Assembly: GCA_029264685.1 (NCBI GenBank)
Contig: JARHZW010000100.1
Location: 1-62,368 of the forward strand
Direction of reading: 5' to 3'
Length of the DNA stretch: 62,368 nucleotides
Source: Candidatus Limivicinus sp.
GTDB lineage: Bacteria; Bacillota; Clostridia; Oscillospirales; Oscillospiraceae
Under the pieces are notes generated by a model that ran no database searches, was not told where the DNA came from, and worked only from the letters and a program-made list of their open reading frames with translations. The translations under genes and the position numbers were made by a program. Positions 61,035 through 62,368 of the stretch are shown here, in pieces. Position 1 is the first letter of the stretch; each line of letters starts with the position of its first letter.

Positions 61035-62180
61035 TCAACAGAAATACTCATCCAGTTTATCGGTAGCTTCCTCAGGAGTCTTCCAGCCGTTATAGCACTC
61101 AAAGAACATTTGCTTGATCTCAGTTTTGTATATTCCCAAGGAATGCTGAACAATATTGGTTTCGGAAATAAGCGAATTTAATTTATCTGCATCTTCTGGT
61201 ATTAAAACACCTGATGCGAGAGCTTCCTCTACCTGCTTGTTGAAACAATCGGCAATAACAGGCAAACCGCACATTTCCATTTGACGTTCAGGAGTTAAAA
61301 GAAATCGAATAAATTCCAATGCCCCGTCTTTGTCTCTGCAATAGTTTGTTAAACAAATTTCATTATTTACCTGATACATACAGCCATTGGAATTATTTGA
61401 AGGGATACCGCACAAAGTATAATTGCCGTCAGTAAAAAGCCTTGCGGACTGAATGGTGCCAAAGCTTTTTTGAATAGGTAAATAATAAATAAATGAAGAT
61501 TGATCTGCATCTGAAGTTTCTTTAGAAGAAGCAATACCCAAACTCATAATGTTTGAAAAACCCATCTCATCAAAAGAGGTATTTGGATTTGATAGAATAT
61601 TTGAAACGGTATATGAATTCAAACGCTCAAACAGCACCTCTCTATCGCAAGATGCTAAATCAAATAAATAATCCTTATCAGCAGAGTATGGAGCAGGTGT
61701 AAAATAAGCGCAAATTGAAAAATCTAAGGGTATGGAATAAATCGATCCCTCATAACCGCTTCCTAAAATACCATGAACAAAGTCCTCACGCCTTATAACA
61801 TCATCATTGTCTACAAAAGCTGTTAATTCACTACACTTCGAATTGTACTGTGAATGGTCAAACCAACCACCACACCACAACATATCAGGAGTTAAATCGG
61901 ACGCAAGTCCATTGTCACCGGAAATTTCATCAAGATAGTTATACCTTGTAAGCTCAACCAGTTCAACAAAATAGTCAGAATTTTCATCATTAAATAAAGC
62001 GGCAAAATGAGCAGCTTCACTGTTTTCACCTATAACACCCAAGGTAATAATGGTTTTATCAGCTGCTGACTCATTAGGATCAAAACTTACATCTTCTGTT
62101 TGGGGATAGCCCGCACCGCATCCGGCAAGTAAGCCAAGCATAACAAAAACAACTAAAGAGAAAATAAATAACTTACGCAT
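61035..62180 (-). CDS. Orphan extracellular solute-binding lipoprotein
   Basis: A 381-residue lipoprotein (MRKLFIFSLVVFVMLGLLAGC, Cys21) of the family 1 sugar-binding fold. Typical parts are ITLGVIGENSEAAHFAALFNDENSDYFVELV, PDMLWCGG, YSIPLDFSICAYF and DGALEFIRFLLTPERQ. The ATG at 62180 has AAGGAG six bases upstream; the track start is 24 codons earlier. It is monocistronic, without permease or ATPase in the window. Base use is visibly richer in A/T than in nearby genes, a hint of transfer. Confidence 0.85.
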   Translation of the reverse strand: MRKLFIFSLVVFVMLGLLAGCGAGYPQTEDVSFDPNESAADKTIITLGVIGENSEAAHFAALFNDENSDYFVELVELTRYNYLDEISGDNGLASDLTPDMLWCGGWFDHSQYNSKCSELTAFVDNDDVIRREDFVHGILGSGYEGSIYSIPLDFSICAYFTPAPYSADKDYLFDLASCDREVLFERLNSYTVSNILSNPNTSFDEMGFSNIMSLGIASSKETSDADQSSFIYYLPIQKSFGTIQSARLFTDGNYTLCGIPSNNSNGCMYQVNNEICLTNYCRDKDGALEFIRFLLTPERQMEMCGLPVIADCFNKQVEEALASGVLIPEDADKLNSLISETNIVQHSLGIYKTEIKQMFFECYNGWKTPEEATDKLDEYFC

Positions 62181-62223
62181 AAAATACTCCTTTCTAAAAA
62201 TTATTTTGATAATTTTCAGGTTT

Positions 62224-62252
62224 ATACTAACATGCCTAACTATAAAAAACAA
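62224..62252 (-). promoter_or_regulatory. Promoter of the orphan binding-protein gene
   Basis: On the minus strand TTGTTT, 17 bp, TAGTAT. Confidence 0.55.
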
Positions 62253-62273
62253 TTATTCTTTAGTAAAATTAAG

Positions 62274-62305
62274 AAAAGCACCATAAAAAGTTTACGGTGC
62301 TTTTT
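62274..62305. terminator. Terminator near the right edge
   Basis: aaaagcaccata pairs imperfectly with tacggtgctttt. It probably ends a minus-strand gene beyond the window; the last 60 bases show no coding region I can support. Confidence 0.6.
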
Positions 62306-62368
62306 AAATATAAAAGCGGCACGAAATGACCTACACAACAGTTTTTACGCAATTGGCGCTAATATACC

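Noticed and set aside
62306-62368. Possible gene end at the right edge
   Set aside because: One minus-strand frame is open for about 11 codons to a TAG, too short to call.
1-62368. tRNA, rRNA, CRISPR array, insertion sequence, prophage
   Set aside because: I looked for cloverleaf-like GC-rich segments, regular repeats and transposase or integrase motifs and found none.

Overview
The window reads as chromosomal DNA from a Gram-positive, endospore-forming clostridium, most like the gut Oscillospiraceae/Ruminococcaceae. The evidence is the spoIIGA-sigE pair, the Gram-positive PolC replicase, the infC-rpmI-rplT operon behind an L20-type leader, ECF transporter genes next to truA, the MEP isoprenoid pathway, strong GGAGG ribosome sites and compact operons ending in hairpin-plus-U terminators. 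I see no rRNA, tRNA, CRISPR, transposase or phage gene. I call 58 protein genes. Many sigma-A-type promoters can be read by eye, most with an exact 17-bp spacer.

Layout, left to right. 1-6.6 kb (minus): a cut M20 peptidase, a patatin lipase, a split transketolase pair and a moaA-moaC-mog molybdopterin operon. 6.7-8.4 kb (plus): an ACT-domain protein with DUF711/UPF0210. 8.4-11.8 kb (minus): a DUF3810 membrane protein, the IF-3/L35/L20 operon and deoC. 11.9-13.1 kb (plus): a tandem-OB SSB-like protein and an exported orphan. 13.1-21.2 kb: a galacto-N-biose/lacto-N-biose island (ABC importer, small membrane protein, GH112 phosphorylase, NahK-like kinase) divergent from an AraC regulator, which points to growth on mucin or milk-type glycans. 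21.3-26 kb (minus): cvpA, a ClpE-like unfoldase, a macrodomain protein, a rhomboid protease and DUF523. 26-30.3 kb (minus): a methyltransferase, ecfA1, ecfA2, ecfT and truA.

30.3-40 kb is mostly envelope and peptidase functions: a solute-binding protein whose domain order appears circularly permuted, co-transcribed with a membrane-anchored serine hydrolase; M18 and M3 peptidases transcribed divergently from promoters that share one palindromic -35 hexamer; a pseudokinase/transmembrane/C-type-lectin fusion; a beta-CASP nuclease; and a YhcC-type radical SAM protein. 40.1-49 kb is the housekeeping operon pyrH-frr-uppS-alkD-rseP-ispG-polC. An AlkD-type gene sits where cdsA-dxr is usual, and dxr stands alone at 58.6 kb with its own promoter. 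49-52.3 kb (plus): spoIIGA, sigE and the two L-serine dehydratase subunits. 52.3-59.7 kb: a MATE exporter, an MMPL exporter with a secreted coiled-coil partner under a divergent TetR regulator, and dxr. 59.9-62.4 kb: a YitT protein and an AT-rich orphan lipoprotein that binds solutes.

The strongest leads are the permuted binding protein and its operon, the pseudokinase-lectin fusion, the shared -35 promoter pair, the alkD/dxr rearrangement, and the apparent AUC start of infC behind an attenuator. All functional names rest on motif recognition by eye; no search or alignment was run.
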